Shown: positions 13,801 to 27,621 of the stretch, piece after piece
Layout of the letters: each line of letters begins with the position of its first letter
Position numbering within the stretch: the stretch's first letter is position 1
Origin: Notospermus geniculatus
Taxonomy: Eukaryota > Nemertea > Pilidiophora > Heteronemertea > Lineidae
Direction of reading: 5' to 3'
Length of the DNA: 64,000 bases
NCBI GenBank assembly: GCA_002633025.1
Contig: NMRB01000186.1
Location: forward strand, 198,275 to 262,274
Notes under the pieces: model-generated
What the model was told of the DNA's origin: nothing
Seen by the model: the letters and a program-made list of their open reading frames with translations, nothing else
Database searches by the model: none
Program-made: the position numbers and the translations under genes

Positions 13801-16800
13801 GCGCTTTATTAAGGACAGGATAATCTGTATTGTTGATCGACGAATGGGGTAAGAACGGAAATATATCCGAGTTATCTGATATTCTCTTCTCGTCTCGAAT
13901 TCTGATTGGTTGATTTTCAGATGACGTCACAGAACGTGACTGTTTCTGCAATAGGATTACTAGCGTCTAAACTGAGATAATCCCTGCATATCCCAGGTAA
14001 AAATAGAGGACAGATTTCTGAAATTATAAGGGGAACGCATCGCACTAAACAAGGATTGATCTTTCATTCGATATCTGAAAATTTCTTCTTGAAATTCTTC
14101 TGAATTCTATGTCTCCGGTCTCGCATCGCCCCTTTGAAGGTTAAACTACGTAGAGAAAGTTCTCTTACAATATCTCCGGGTTCATATCCTCTTAAGGAGT
14201 TTTACAACTTAGACGATTTAACTTTTAAATTTTTTATTTAACTTCCAGTTTTTAAACTGATGTCAGCAAAGTTCGCATGAAATCGTTCAACTCCGTCTCT
14301 TGTTTTCTTCAGTAGTTTACTGCCATAAGATTTGTAGGTTTTTAAATGGCAAAAATACGGGAACTGTGCAGCGAGGTATAAAAAGTGGCGTATTCTAATT
14401 GTTGCTTTAATCAGAACGGGCAGGCTCCTGCATTTAAGTCGTTTGCATTAAATGGGTACCGATCATTAGTCACGAGCAGCATGGAGTGTTCTCTGAAACA
14501 ATTTAAATTCTGGGCCATTTATAAATCCCGAATCGTCTCTTTGACAAATCCCCTCATTCGAATAAAACATGGCGGCATTCTTTGAGCAGTTTAATTAAGA
14601 AACTGTTAATTAGCCTGCACAATATCTCTAATAGTATTCTCCTAACTTATCGCGTTATCAGCCGACTCGAGTTCGTTACATTTATAAACATTTACGATGC
14701 CAATAAACCTTCCCTAATTTGCCTTTTTCCAAGTCGACTGTGAGAATGTGCCATATGTTCAGTGCGAGAGAGGCGAAAACTCAAGTTATTTATCGGAGTC
14801 GGATAAATCATTGTAGAGTGGAGGCGTCGGACGGGGCGTCCATTCGAACTATCCTGCTCAGGACCGACTGCAAATCCTTAATTTGATCTGATTGGACCAC
14901 TTTGGCCGACTTCCCATCGAATACTTCACATATATGCACGTATATTTCAACCAAGTAAGGATGAAATCGACCACTTGCACAAAAATTGGCTTGATTTCTC
15001 CGAAACTTAGCTAGAGATGACGCCCCTACATGATGATGTACATTGGTGTGATATTTTTCAGGTATGCTTAAGGTGACATGGACGCCGGATAGCATGAATA
15101 AAATGACGACCAAGAATCAATGGGGTGCTAATAAGAAAAGTGGCCGTCTTGGCAAATCTCAAAGCATTTGGACTGGTGAGGGAGGCGAGGAGCGTGCACC
15201 GCGTGGGCCACATGGCGAAATCTTTCTTACCGACCTATTGACAGAGTAAAAAAGTGGCCTGAGCTTTATTTCATCTTTAGAACGCCCGCATAAATGATGG
15301 ATAAAAAAGGAAATGCATTAATCGGCCTGTTCATTTCATCGATTCGCCTCAATCGCGCAGAAAGAAACCTACTTAAGGAAATGAGTTGTTTTAATGCCAT
15401 TGGATGAAATAATGCCAAGACCTTTTTTTCAGAAGAATAGATGAATTTTGTGCGATTTCTCGGAAATATATGGGATTACCGACACGCGGCTGTTGTTAAC
15501 GATAAAAAACAAAAAGAGGTGTTCATTTCTTGATGTGAGCTTTTGGTGCTCAAATGAGGAAAATGATTCAACGAGATTTTTTTACCTATTTATTGAAATC
15601 TTGGGCGATTTCTTTCACCATTTGACAAAAAGTTTGGATTCTACTCTCCAAGACTGATCAGAATTTGGTACCCATAAAACCAACTAAAGTTTCTGAAAAT
15701 TATGAAAGACATCAGTATATTTACAGTTGTAGTTGATGAAACAAGTTTCAACATTTTCAAAATCTATAAACAGCATTCTGAGTCACTCAATCGTCCCTTT
15801 TGCATTTCGTCAGTCGTTTCACCACAACTTGACAAAGATTTACCGTACATTTGCTACCCCAAACATATGCAAATTTCGTATATAATCATTTTAAAAGCAC
15901 TCAGTACGTAATAAATGTAAGACGATATGAGCCAAAGCAATTGTCATCAATTAAAGCTCTTGCTCAATAAGAAATAAGATAGTTCAGTTATTGCTTAACT
16001 TGCCCTATAAATTGTCGATTGTCATAGAGTCATTCTTTTCGACGTTGTAAAAATTCCCCCGGCGCTAATACGAACGAATTATACCGGAATCTATTTCATT
16101 AATTTCACATGAAATGTGTAATTTGAGTAACAATCCATTTCTGTTTCACAAATTGTTATGAAGCGTGAAGTGGTGAAAGGAACTGAGAGTATGGAAAGTG
16201 ACATTTGTTTTCTCGATTAGAATCATTGTTTCAGTTTAATAAGTGGTTGTAGCATAACTGTATAGCAGGCTAAGTGGGGGGAAGTAGAATCGTATCGCGT
16301 CTATGGCTCATATGAGCAAAACAGCCAAGTGATTTCACTTTCGTCTGTTAAAATGGACATGATGCAAGACCAGAGTTCAGTAAGGTACATTCATAAAGGG
16401 ATGCTCCTGTAAGGTCGGTGGGTGCAGTCTTTTTACAATGAGGAAAACTGATGGCCTGATTCACAGACCCCCAAAATGATATTTGGACCGTTTCTATGCG
16501 TTACTTAGGAACAAACTTCTGAAAGAGAATAGAAACGGTAACCGTAAATGGGGTCATCGAAGTGACTGATCGTTTGGGTCCCTAGACGGAACTGGGGTCA
16601 CCAGCCTTAGGTTAGAATTGCCCGAGACGAAACATCCTGATCTTTCAGGTGTATATTTATGACTTTATGACTGTTTTGTCCGCCAAAATTGTGGCCGGGT
16701 GAAATACTAAGGTAACATAACTAAACAACAACCTCAGTTGCATTCATGAATAACTGAAACGCTCCTTTTTTCCAAAGAAGTCCCCCAAAAGATTTCCTGT

Positions 16801-17330
16801 GCTGGGTACTAATGATCCTTAATCTTTGTCAACACTGTCTAGGACTCGGGCAATGGGTACATTGAGATAAATTTCCAGTGACGCTTATCCCTCTGACAGG
16901 CCATCCTGACTAGCCAACCTGTCGCGAACGTCCACCATCAAATATTTAAACTCGATTTCTGTATTTGAGTTTAAACACTTAGAACTGGTCACAATGGATT
17001 TAAACCGACTTGGGTCGTGTTCATGTTTGACCAACTGGACAGTGTAAAGTATTTTGTCAATTATTTTAAAGTTGCAACCTTTGATCCTGAAGTCGTTTTT
17101 AAATATAACACGTTGATGCTAAAGCTTTGTGGCCTATCGCGTTTAGCGGATCAACATTTGTCATCAGACCTTGTTCTTGTAAATCGGACTTCGTTTCTGG
17201 TGTTTGATTTGGCTTTAAGCATCTGCTAAGGAGTCAGAGACGCCAGATGAACAAGTAATGGTATTTAATCTTTAAAAGTTGATGCAATCCTTTTGTACTT
17301 GGACCCCATCACGGAAACCAATGAAGCCCC

Positions 17331-17384
17331 TCGTCTGCTGTTTGTCTACAGCGCCTCTTCGTCTGCTGTTTGTCTACAGCGCCA
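17331..17384. repeat. Short tandem duplication, about 26 bp
   Basis: The stretch cgtctgctgtttgtctacag plus cgcc is present twice in a row. Confidence 0.75.
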
Positions 17385-17599
17385 CAAAAAAGATGTAGAG
17401 TTTGTAGTAGGCCTACATTCTTAGATCGAGATTGGTAGGCCTACAGGCCGACAGCACGTTCTGTGTCCCAATCCTGCCCAGTCATGCCAGTTCTACCGTA
17501 GTCCTTGTGGCGGGCGCGCGAAATGCAGATCAACAAGCAGTATGGGAAGACGGTATTGGCGGGAATCCCTTGTAGAAATGACTGTACATTAATGATCCA

Positions 17600-18971
17600 A
17601 TGTACAGTGTATGCAGCGTACACTTTCTGCACCGAGCGGACTTCGTAAAGTGGTCTGTTCTAAGATTAGGATCGCGTTGGCCAATGATGACAAGAAACTG
17701 TCATTAATTCGCACCAGGACAGCTGGAGTGATGGTATCTTATTTTTTCTCGGGATTTTCGTGAAATATGATGATGCAGAAATCATGACAGTTAGATTTAG
17801 GTTTGAGCCTTTGAAATGGTTTTTAAAAAGTTGAATAATCCGTCTGTGATGAACGGCTTATCGCAAGTGTGAGTCGGTTCTGAGCTGTGATGTTTTGAAG
17901 ACTAATTTATGGAGTTTAAGGAGTTATTCTCTGACATATTCCTGCTTGCAGCGTATTTTGTTTCAATTTGACTCATTGCGAGTAAGTGTGAATCATAAAA
18001 AGAGGTTTAAAATTGTTAGCGTTGTCGCACTAACTACCGTCAGTGAAAAGCCTGTTGTGATACGTCATGATGCCAATCAGCCAATCAGGGTTCGTGAATG
18101 CCTTCACTCCGGCGCTGTGATTGCCGAGGGAGCCAATCGTGTGGATCGTCTAACCACAAGAACCTGGCCTACATAGATATTCCAGTTCATTGGTGGCTCG
18201 TAATTCGAGCTTCTTCGAAATGTTTGGAGGCAGCACCAATAATATTGACCACACGAGGCGACATTACTTTACAAAGCAGCATNTCCCATGTACAGTGCAT
18301 GCAGCGTACACTTTCTGCACCGAGCGGACTTCATAAAGTGGTCTGTTCATAGATTAGGATCGCGTTGGCCAATGATGACAAGAAACTGTCATTAATTCGC
18401 ACCAAGACAGCTGGAGTGATGGTATCTTATTTTTTTCTCGGGATTTTCGTGAAATATGATGATGCAGAAATCATGACAGTTAGATTTGGGTTTGAGCCTT
18501 TGAAATGGTTTTTAAAAAGTTGAATAATCCGTCTGTGATGAAAGGCTTATCGCAAGTGTGAATCGGCTCTGAGCTGTGATGTTTTGAAGACTAATTTATG
18601 GAGTTTAAGGAGTTATACTCTGACATATTCCTGCTTGCAGCGTATTTTGTTTCAATTTGACTCATTGCGAGTAAGTGTGAATCATAAAAAGAGATTTAGA
18701 ATTCTTAGAGTTGTCGCACTAACTACCATCAGTGAAAAGCCTGTTGTGATACGTCATGATGCCAATCAGCCAATCAGGGTTCGTGAATGCCTTCACTCCG
18801 GCGCAGTGATTGGCGAGGGAGCCAATCGTGTGGATCGTCTAACCACAAGAACCTGGCCTACATAGATATTCCAGTTCATTGGTGGCTCGTAATTCGAGCT
18901 TCTTCGAAATGTTTGGAGGCAGCACCAATAATATTGACCACACGAGGCGACATTACTTTACAAAGCAGCAT
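17600..18971. repeat. Direct tandem duplication of about 685 bp with an n at the junction
   Basis: Copy 1 (17600-18282) and copy 2 (18288-18971) are offset by 688-689 bp and differ by only a few percent, mostly single substitutions. A single n at 18283 sits exactly at the join. Both copies contain the same 93-codon open frame, which I regard as chance. The arrangement may be a real duplication or two alleles placed end to end by the assembler. Confidence 0.85.
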
Positions 18972-21222
18972 TATGAAGAGCAGTGTCAACCAAGGGTCTA
19001 GTATTTGAATAAATTTAATGTGTCAGGAATGAAATGCCAAAACATGGTTCACTCATACTTTTAGAGTTTTATGTCGATTTGTGTAATAATAATGACAATA
19101 AAACTAAAAGAGAAACGCACTTCTTACGAGAACTATTGCACTTTAATGGTGTGAATATGCTCTGAACCGTGAGTCGGTTGGGCCTCTCCGGGACAGGATG
19201 GGTAGACCGCTTTGTCAAAAGTTCATAGTGGTCGGAATATCTTCAAATACTCGAATAAATAAACTGATTCTGAATAGTGATTGATGGCCAAACAGTTAAA
19301 TAAAGAAGATTTTTATGCCAAATGTCCTGATTCCTTTGTACTGACCGATTCTACCCGGGTGGGATATCACCACTTATTAAAAAGAACTCGAAGTCACACG
19401 GCCATTTTATTACTCTCTATTCACCTGCATTCAAATTTCTGCCAAAAATTTACAGTAATGTTTCATTAGGTATAACAATAGAAACAAGAATACTCCAACC
19501 ATAAAATTTTGATTTATTTTTTTCAGCCCACCTTTTAGTCCCGCAGTGAATGGCCGGAGTTGAATGTCCAACTATGGCCTCTCATTGTTAGAAAAGAAAC
19601 TGCATTTCAAATTAAGAAATTCCAATTGTTAAGCATTTTTGATTACAGTGCTGCGTCTCGGCGAAGCTCTCGCCATTTATGGCATTAATATAAAACCCCA
19701 TCGCATTTAATCTCTTGTTATTCAAAATCTGCGAACACGGGCAGATGCGCCCTTTGCCAGACATTCTTAAAAATCTCAAGAATCAACTGAAGATCGGCAA
19801 GTCGGAGTAATGCACGCTGTTTTATACTTTCTTTAGCCATTGTTCGAGCAAGCTGTGGTTTATTCGTGCCCCGGGAGTCGCATTTTCATCCCATTATCTC
19901 CCGAGAACAAAACCCGTGCCCATAGTGGCCAGCAAAATGACAATTACACCCAGTGAAGATTGAAATATCTCTTAAACTGTCTATTAGCCCTCTGATGATC
20001 GTCTTTGTCATAACCCAATATTCTTCCGGCGGATTTCGACAGAAAAACATTGTCCCGTTCCCTGATAGACATATGCGGTGATCAACGTCCTATAAACAAT
20101 TAGCCTGCTTACTGGGCCATTATGACAGGCCGAGGGGGTGATAGCAGGGATCCAGGGAAGAACGGAGGGTTTCACGGTCAGTTGACCCTCCTGAAGGGAA
20201 AAACGATTCTGGAAACTCGATTTGATTTTAATAAAATTGAACATGTTATTTTCTCATTTCCGTTATTTCATTCAGAAGCATTTTGGACAATGATCGTTTA
20301 ACCTTGTGACTTATATTGTCGGCTTGTAGGTTTTCATTCATGGTTTTACCTTTGATTGTTGAATTCGTTTGACATTTCTATGCTACAAAAATCTCACGAG
20401 TTTTAATTGCTATCATCTGTTCCCTTATATCAGCATGGGGGTCATTTCCTTTTTCAAACCTTGCCCTTGCTCCGGGGGGTGATAAAAACACCAGCTTAAT
20501 TTGCCAACGGTGGGCAATTTATGGCCTCAAAACGTCCAGATATGAATTTTAACCTAAGGTGATTACCACAGCTTCAAAATAAGGCATTTTTTTATATCTG
20601 GGGCCTACCACAACAGCAAACTATATACATGTATACTACCATGTGTCCAACATAAAACGCCGAACTTTTCTAAAACTCCGACAGACAAGTTGACAAGTGG
20701 AAAATGTCGTCCGCGGGGCGGTACATACCGGAACAGAATCTAAAATACAAATAGTACAAGATTAATTTGTATTCCTAGTTCTGGTTGGCTATTTCTTTAG
20801 TTTGCTTACTGCCTAAAAATGAAGTTGGTTTACGACGCCAGTCAATTAAAGAACGACCATTGGGTGCGTGTACATAGTGGAATGTTTACAGTTATGTTCT
20901 CGTTTGGGTTCACCTATTGTTTGTGTTGACTTAAAACGTTTCTCAAAGGCACCTAAGTTGGTCGAATCAAAATGAAACCAAGATAGCCCAGGTTGGCCAA
21001 ATACAGTTGAGAAAGGTTCAAGACGCCTGGTAATTTATATTAGACATTATTTCCGCTGGTTACTCTTTACAGCTCGGACTCAGTGGCGGGGGTTACATGT
21101 TTCGCACGGACAATGAATGATTCTTGCCAGGAATTGTCATTTTCATGGGATTGCAATCATGATAATTGAAAAAAAAGCAGTTCCGACATTAGTGAAGGAC
21201 GTTCAAATGCAGCAATCAGCAA

Positions 21223-21771
21223 CATCGATGTAGACTCGGGACCCAGTCGTTGTGTCGCTCCGGCCGCCGCACTACACTCCACAAACGACTGGGAAAGCAG
21301 GCTGCAAAATCAGCGGCTAGCGTACCGACAACAACAACGGATGTGAATGAGTTCAGCCAATCAGAAACTGCGTCTTCAACGGCCGTCGTCTGCTCTTTGC
21401 AAGATGTCAAATCAGCTGATTATTATCGCAACTTTCTTCGATGTCAAGGACGGTATCCTGGTGCCTAATTCGATGCTGTGTGCGATAAGCAGTACTTACG
21501 GATAAAAAAATATCCTGCTTGGGGGCCTAGTGACTTTGAAAAGTTTCTAGACGGGCGAGAGGCTCTGGTAAATTTCATCAATAACAACCAATCAAAAGTG
21601 TGCCAGATTTCCCCTAGTAGATTGCTTTCGGGCAATTTCATTGGTCGAGATGGTCGTTGTGGTCGTCGGTACGCTAGCCGCTGATTTTGCAGCCTGCTTT
21701 CCCAGTCGTTTGTGGAGTGTAGTGCGGCGGCCGGAGCGACACAACGACTGGGTCCCGAGTCTACATCGATG
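21223..21771. mobile_element. Non-autonomous DNA transposon with about 120-bp terminal inverted repeats
   Basis: The sequence starting catcgatgtagactcgggac at 21223 recurs as a near-exact reverse complement ending at 21771. The arms are about 118-120 bp and include a CpG-rich stretch (ctccggccgccgcactacac). The interior of about 310 bp has no long open frame. The same translated peptide (CRSGRRTTLHKRLGKQAAKS) appears on both strands only because of the inverted arms. The very ends are the palindrome catcgatg, so the target-site duplication cannot be read with certainty. The superfamily is unassigned. Confidence 0.8.
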
Positions 21772-24700
21772 GGAAACCACCGATATTTAACAAATGGTAC
21801 AATTAAATGTTGTAGACAATGGACCTATTAATCAAAATGCAATGTTGATGTCGACTTTGAATTGTGAGCATGGTTTTAAATGATCTGAATACTTTGCGAT
21901 AACCTTGGGTAATTCCTTGATCTCCATGAACCACCATATTCAATGAGAGTTCAGCGTTGCCTTTGTTTTCATTTCGATAACCAAAGAAAGAAATTAAACA
22001 TTTGATATTCCATTATTTAGAGTCGATTCTTCAACCCAATTAACAGTGAGAGTAAGAACCAAGAAACATGAACGACTCGTTTACGTTTCGTTTTACTGTT
22101 TCGTTTCTTGTTTTATACGAGCCCATACTTGAATGTCGTCTGCTGTCGCTGTGTTTTTGATACTTTGTAGATTAATATCAGGAAAAATGAATATAAGTGA
22201 CGCGGATGGTTAGGGTACATTTGACCTTTATGCCACAAAGAAACAAAGCCAGAAGAATTAGCGTTGAAAATACGCTAATTGCTAATTGTTGGTGAGCTTC
22301 TTTCTATTTATTTTTTTCATATTATCGAAAATTGGGTCAATCTCGTCACCTAATCATGAGTCAAGTATCCTTGAGACGAGGTCTAGTTGACCACTAATAT
22401 TGGAGAGTTGTGTTTTATCGCTGAGCCGTTTACTAAGCTAATAGCCGGGTCCTCGCTTGGCAACCAATTGACTCCCGATACCAGGCTGGGAAGGATACAT
22501 TGAAGACTGGTAATGACCATCGTCGTTTCTTTTAATGAATTATGATGTTTCCGTGAAAAGGTACGCGGCCGTCTGCATGATATCAATATGACCTGTGTCA
22601 GTATTGTATTTGGTCAGCATGTGGTCGTGGTCAGGGCGGGGCTGCGGCCTGAGGGGTTCAGGGCACCCGAGGGGACACCGAGACAGGGTAAGCAGTCCCG
22701 TGTGACTGATTCACAAGTTCAATGTTTTTGTGCCGCTGTCTGAGTTGTCGTCGAATCATCTCGGCGTTTCGAAGGTTGACCTTACCGTGTTGTCTCCTAG
22801 GCTGCTGTCCTCTTAATCTGTATGCACTTATACAACTTTTGACAAACACAAATCTGCCCTCAGAGGAAGTGGCAGCAGAAATTACGGCGATGTCGAAGGT
22901 TATCTCTAGTTCAGGCCGTCAAACCCCGTACATGTACAAAAGAAGTGTGTCTCATCTTCAAAGGTCATATATTGCAGGATAAGGTCCTATAAATCCAAAT
23001 CCTCAGCAATGAAAGGCATATTAACAGAAAATTACATCATCAGAATGTAACGCAACCTAACAGGCGATTTTCTGAGAAAGTGACGAAGTGGAAATTCATT
23101 GATGCCATTCGCTTTGTGGTTAAATCGTCAAAACAAGCGGACTTATACTAATTTAAGAAAAATAACGAAGTGAATTTTAACCGCCTCTTCAAATACGAAT
23201 TCACGACTTGCAACTCGTTAATCTAAATAAAACACATCAAACCGTGACAATATCATTTTTCAAATGACGTGACATCGGACGATTTTTCACAAAATTATGC
23301 ATTTATCGCAAGAAGATGAATTTGACTCAAATTATTATTTCGTTTTCGAAGGATCATGAAACATTACTTTTGCACAGGAAAACATTGTTAATTTTCCAGA
23401 CGTCGTCAATTTTACTCGTTCTCTGTGTATGCACTCACGTGACGTAAAATCTCGTGCGATTACGGCTTCTAGTGAAAAAAAATTACTGAAATCCGTGATC
23501 TGTGCAGGCCAGCGAAGGTAGGCCCTACCTGACAAATTACCAGTTGTTCTAGTCCTTGTCCCGAATCAATGGATATCGTTGAAAGTCAAAGTCCAACTGG
23601 GATTTCTGTTTTTCTTTTCTTTTTTGCTCCACATGCGTTAGTCCACTATCAATCACCAATTGTGTCGGTCATCATCGTCAGAATGTCAAACACCGAAGAA
23701 TAACGTTCGATGAATTTTAAATGCATCATTATAAGACAATTCGATACACATACAAAAAAATAAGAAGCTGATTTCACCTTAAACAAGTCTTGTCCATGTA
23801 CAGCAGCCACATAACACGAAGTAGGAAAGTTTAGGCCTAGGTCAGGTGGGTCTGCTCTAGGTCCATTTCTTTCTAATTGAGAAGATCTTATGTACTTATA
23901 CCAAGCGCAGTGCACAGTAATGTACTGCCAAGTAAGATTGAAGGATTAAGATTGTGTTGGTTTCACATTAAATGAAGCCACAGTGTATACAACAGACACG
24001 CACAATCGACGCTGAACATTGCCCTTGTTAGATTGAAATTGATTCAAAGAATATTAGGAAAGAAGAAATCCAATTAAATGAGATATTTCTTGATGTTATT
24101 AGTAATCAATGACTGGCATGATGCTCACATTGTGCTTGTTCTTAATGCATTATTGACCGTTGATGACGAACCATTCCACAGTTACATTGACCATTTAATG
24201 TCCATTCTATTGGGTTAACAGATCTATAATAGTTTGTAGTTGAGATGACTTTTGGAATTCTATAGTCTTTTGTTTTTCTTTGATGTCTCTTTCTTCCTTC
24301 GAATCACATTTTTTTCCTGTCAATCATGAGAAGTTGGTTTGATAATGAATTTAATTGTTACGTTTTGACATTTTCTTTGAAATGTAATGCCATACAAACT
24401 CCTGTCAATTTCATTATTTTTTCTTCTGAAAATAGTTGATATATCGATGTGTTTATCGTCTTGTTCTAAAATCATCGATGATCAATTGAAAAGAATGAAC
24501 CTATTGAATAGTTACAATAACATTCATCCTATTGATAAAAAACAAAGCGGCTCATGGCATAATAGTCTTAGGTTTTGGAGAAGGTGGAATCCAAGGGGTC
24601 TGGACATTACCAGCACTTGGTACCACTGTCAAATTTTTAGTGTCCAGGCAGAACCCGTTTTCATGTCCACCAAAAAGACTGAAATGAGAATCACCAGGTA

Positions 24701-26039
24701 ATTAAATTGATTAAAACTTGAATTGAATTTTTATGTGAACCACTGTATTTCTTAAGTTCTCTCTCACTATTGTTTGTTTTCATTTCTTATGCTAATAAGC
24801 TAATTTGAATCAAGAATGCCCCATGATCATGACATGCATTCATCTTGGAATGAAATATGCGGAAAAAATCACTAATTACCATTGGTTTCTTAGAAACTTA
24901 ACTGACACGAATTAAATCTTATTTCAATTTAAATCGAAGTTTATAATATCGCTTTTGTTCTTAAGGAAATGTGCTGAGAAAAGAGCATGTTGGACAGGCC
25001 AGCAACAAACCTGAGATCTCAAACCCATTGTGCGACTCTGAGCTGCTTCTCAGCCCGTCCAGCATCAATTAGCTGTGAAAATATTAAAAATCACATTAGT
25101 GGTTGGGTTCTTTATCGTATTGCCCCCGGGGAAAAATCCTTACGCTGTAGCTGAACGCGTCCATTGATGAGAAGAACAGACGATATGTCCAGTTTTGCGA
25201 CAAAGGAAAATGTCTGCGGGGCTTGTGTCCGGACTGGTGTGGTTCATTCACCATAAATTCTTTATTTATTGCCCAGTAGAACGTTATCAGTCATAACCAA
25301 CCGACAGAGTCTTTTAGGATTTCATTAATTCCTACAAAACGATTTGCCCGCGAAAGAAATAACATTGAGCGCCGGCCATATTTCTTTTTTGCGACAGCCG
25401 TATTCCGTACGCATTGGTTAAGTGTAAAAAGCGGATCAGGACTGGTTGCCACCTGCGAAGCATAAAACGAAGACGGGGATTAGACGGGTTGCGGAAAAAA
25501 CTTGTACACTTCTATAGTAGGCAGAAGAATGATAACTGAGAACTCTCAATGTTAATCACATCATTAATCATTTAGGATAATTAACTTTGTAATATTTTCC
25601 ATTCTTGATCTTAATCCAGAGAAAGAGCGCCTAACGATCTAGACTGCGGATATTTTAATTTCAAAATAGTCTTAGTGAGTTCTTACTCCAACAAAGAAAA
25701 TGTATAATGGTCAGAGATGTCGGTTCATATTTCATGGTATTATATTGTGTTGGGGAGGCGTCATTATTCAGTTTCTGGGAGAGAGATGACGGGCCATTTT
25801 AATTGAATGTTAGAATCGATTAATCTTAGGAAGAATTAGAAGGCATTTCTTCAGATCGTTTGGGGCTTTGTCGGGAGTCATACNAGCCGTCATCGCGTCA
25901 GTGTATGTCATTGTACTCCTTTCAATTCATTTTATCTCATTCACCTTGTCATGGGGTACAACCGTTAGCGATCTACCTTTGATCTTGGTTGTATCCCAGA
26001 CCATGATATTTTCTTCTCTTATTCGTTGTATCCATTATT

Positions 26040-26090
26040 TGTTGATTGTGTTGGTCTGAATAAATATCAAATATCAAATATCAATATCAT
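26040..26090. repeat. AATATCA short tandem repeat, possibly the tail of a non-LTR retroelement
   Basis: After ggtctgaataaa comes tatcaaatatcaaatatcaa. A short tandem repeat directly after a conserved-looking 3' end is typical of some LINE/SINE tails. No reverse transcriptase fragment is visible upstream, so this is a weak guess. Confidence 0.3.
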
Positions 26091-26914
26091 GAAGGAGACG
26101 AAGTCAGTCTTCAAACATTTCTGGTAGGCCTAAATGGAAGAGGCCTACTCCTCCACCTTGGCCAGTTGGCCCATTTCGACTAGGAAATGTCATTCAAAAT
26201 AAACACGCTACAGCCGCCGACACCTAGAAGGGGTTAACCAGTTGTTACAGCGTTCAATAGATAGCAATGATTTGTCCAATTGATGTACGCCCTACTTCTG
26301 CACTGATACATCTCACGCGCCCCCGCCACAAGCCGCTATCATTCTCCACAACGTCCCATTCACCATGATAAACCTCCATAAAGCACTAAACATTGAGTCA
26401 CACTAATTAACCACGCGACATATTATCTTAAAGACTCGAGAAAATAGGCGAGCAAAATCACAATCATCCCGAACAGGCATCGGCCGACTTACGAATGAAT
26501 ATTTATAGACATGCATTGGTCATAACTCTCCATCTTCTATATATCCTAATGGTTCTCGTTTCAACATAACGAATATTTCATCGGAATAAAACCAATGACT
26601 ATGACATAGGTTCCGTGCTGGTGGAATACTGATGACCACTTAAAGCTCTTCCAATATAGGTGCATGTCCCTCCATCCATTTTTATGGCTTTCTGTCACAA
26701 AGACATTGACTAGTTTCTTCAAATCGACCAGTCCTCAACAATGGTCGTATAGCGGTGATAAAATAGTGTCAGAAATCCATACATGTGGTTTTGACAATGT
26801 AATGTACATGTACTTGTATACTGATATCAGGGATCCACGACCGACTTCATCCCCACCTCAACTCATTCCTGTGTACATTTCAACAATTGATAACTACCCA
26901 AACCTGAAAATACA

Positions 26915-27621
26915 GAGTTTAAGAGATCACACGCTAACGATAACGTTTATTAACGCGATTTCTTGCATGTATTTCATGAACCGGCACTTTTGTTTTCTTT
27001 TAGTTCATTTATAACCTCGTTTCTGATTTCTTTCTTCTAGCGCCTGCTTCATCTCTTTCTCATCCTTGTTAAAAAATAATACCAAAAGTCTGATGTTCTC
27101 CCTAAAATCCTTCACAATTGAATTATATTTTTGTATCAGGACCCATGTAGTTATTCCATAGTGACGGCCCGAAAACGCGAGGTTGCAGAGCTCTGTCGTC
27201 TTCCTCTTACTATCCTGTAGATTTGCACAGTCGTCTATGATGAAAAGGGTGTTTGTCCCTTTAAAAATTTGCATACACAGCCATAAAACACAGCAAATAA
27301 TACAATATTTTCAAAATGACCTTTATAGACAGACTCGAGGAGGTCAAGGACGAAATACGTCTTGCCACAATTAATTACACCAGAAACAATTGCGTTATAT
27401 GGCTCAAAAATGAAGAAGTCTCTGAGTTTAGGGCTCATTTATTATATTTATTTTCACATTTTTCAAGAAGCATTTCAGAGGCCCATTTTCAGGGTAATTT
27501 TCGAGTGGTTCCAGTGCGTGTGTGCTACTAAATCTTCGTCTTCTATCTGAGTCCACTCATTTCCCATATACTAATATTGTTAAACGTAAATGTTATCGTC
27601 AGCGTGTGATCTCTTAAACTC
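26915..27621. mobile_element. Inverted-repeat-bounded remnant containing the ATPase relic
   Basis: About 41 bp at 26915-26955 (starting gagtttaagagatcacacg) reappears as an imperfect reverse complement at about 27580-27621 (ending cgtgtgatctcttaaactc). The two copies bracket the ATPase relic, so this may be a drastically shortened Polinton-like element about 0.7 kb long. Full Polintons are usually 15-20 kb. Target-site duplications are not clear. That the inverted repeats belong to the same element as the ATPase is inference. Confidence 0.55.
26995..27560 (-). pseudogene. Relic of Polinton/Maverick-type DNA-packaging ATPase
   Basis: Minus-strand open segments match the FtsK/HerA (A32-like) packaging ATPase of Polinton/Maverick transposons and adintovirus-like elements. 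One segment (about 27438 down to 27235) holds a P-loop-like motif, GVINCGKT, where the usual Gly-rich loop is altered. A second frame (27274 down to 27005) has the Walker B strand LFIIDDCANL and a conserved-looking LAFSGRHYGITTWVL sensor segment. A short third segment upstream (about 27560-27460) ends in a stop. The parts lie in different frames, and the spacing between Walker A and Walker B looks shorter than usual, so there is at least one frameshift and probably a deletion. It is not a functional gene. In its family the protein packages the genome into capsids. No capsid, protease, polymerase or integrase gene is visible nearby. Confidence 0.8.

Noticed and set aside
17895-18865. Two near-identical 93-codon frames considered as duplicated genes
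   Set aside because: They lie in the two copies of a 685-bp duplication and show no domain; the likeness comes from the DNA duplication.
21250-21780. Matching peptides on opposite strands considered as a gene pair
   Set aside because: They are translations of the inverted terminal repeats of one element.
22548-22690. GC-rich segment with a good donor (ACAG|gtaagc) considered as an exon
   Set aside because: The open frame is about 45 codons with no motif, no convincing acceptor, and no resemblance to DACHbox-N.
24970-25070. Partly self-complementary segment considered as a tRNA or hairpin RNA
   Set aside because: It lacks a cloverleaf, A/B boxes and an anticodon arm; pairing is patchy.
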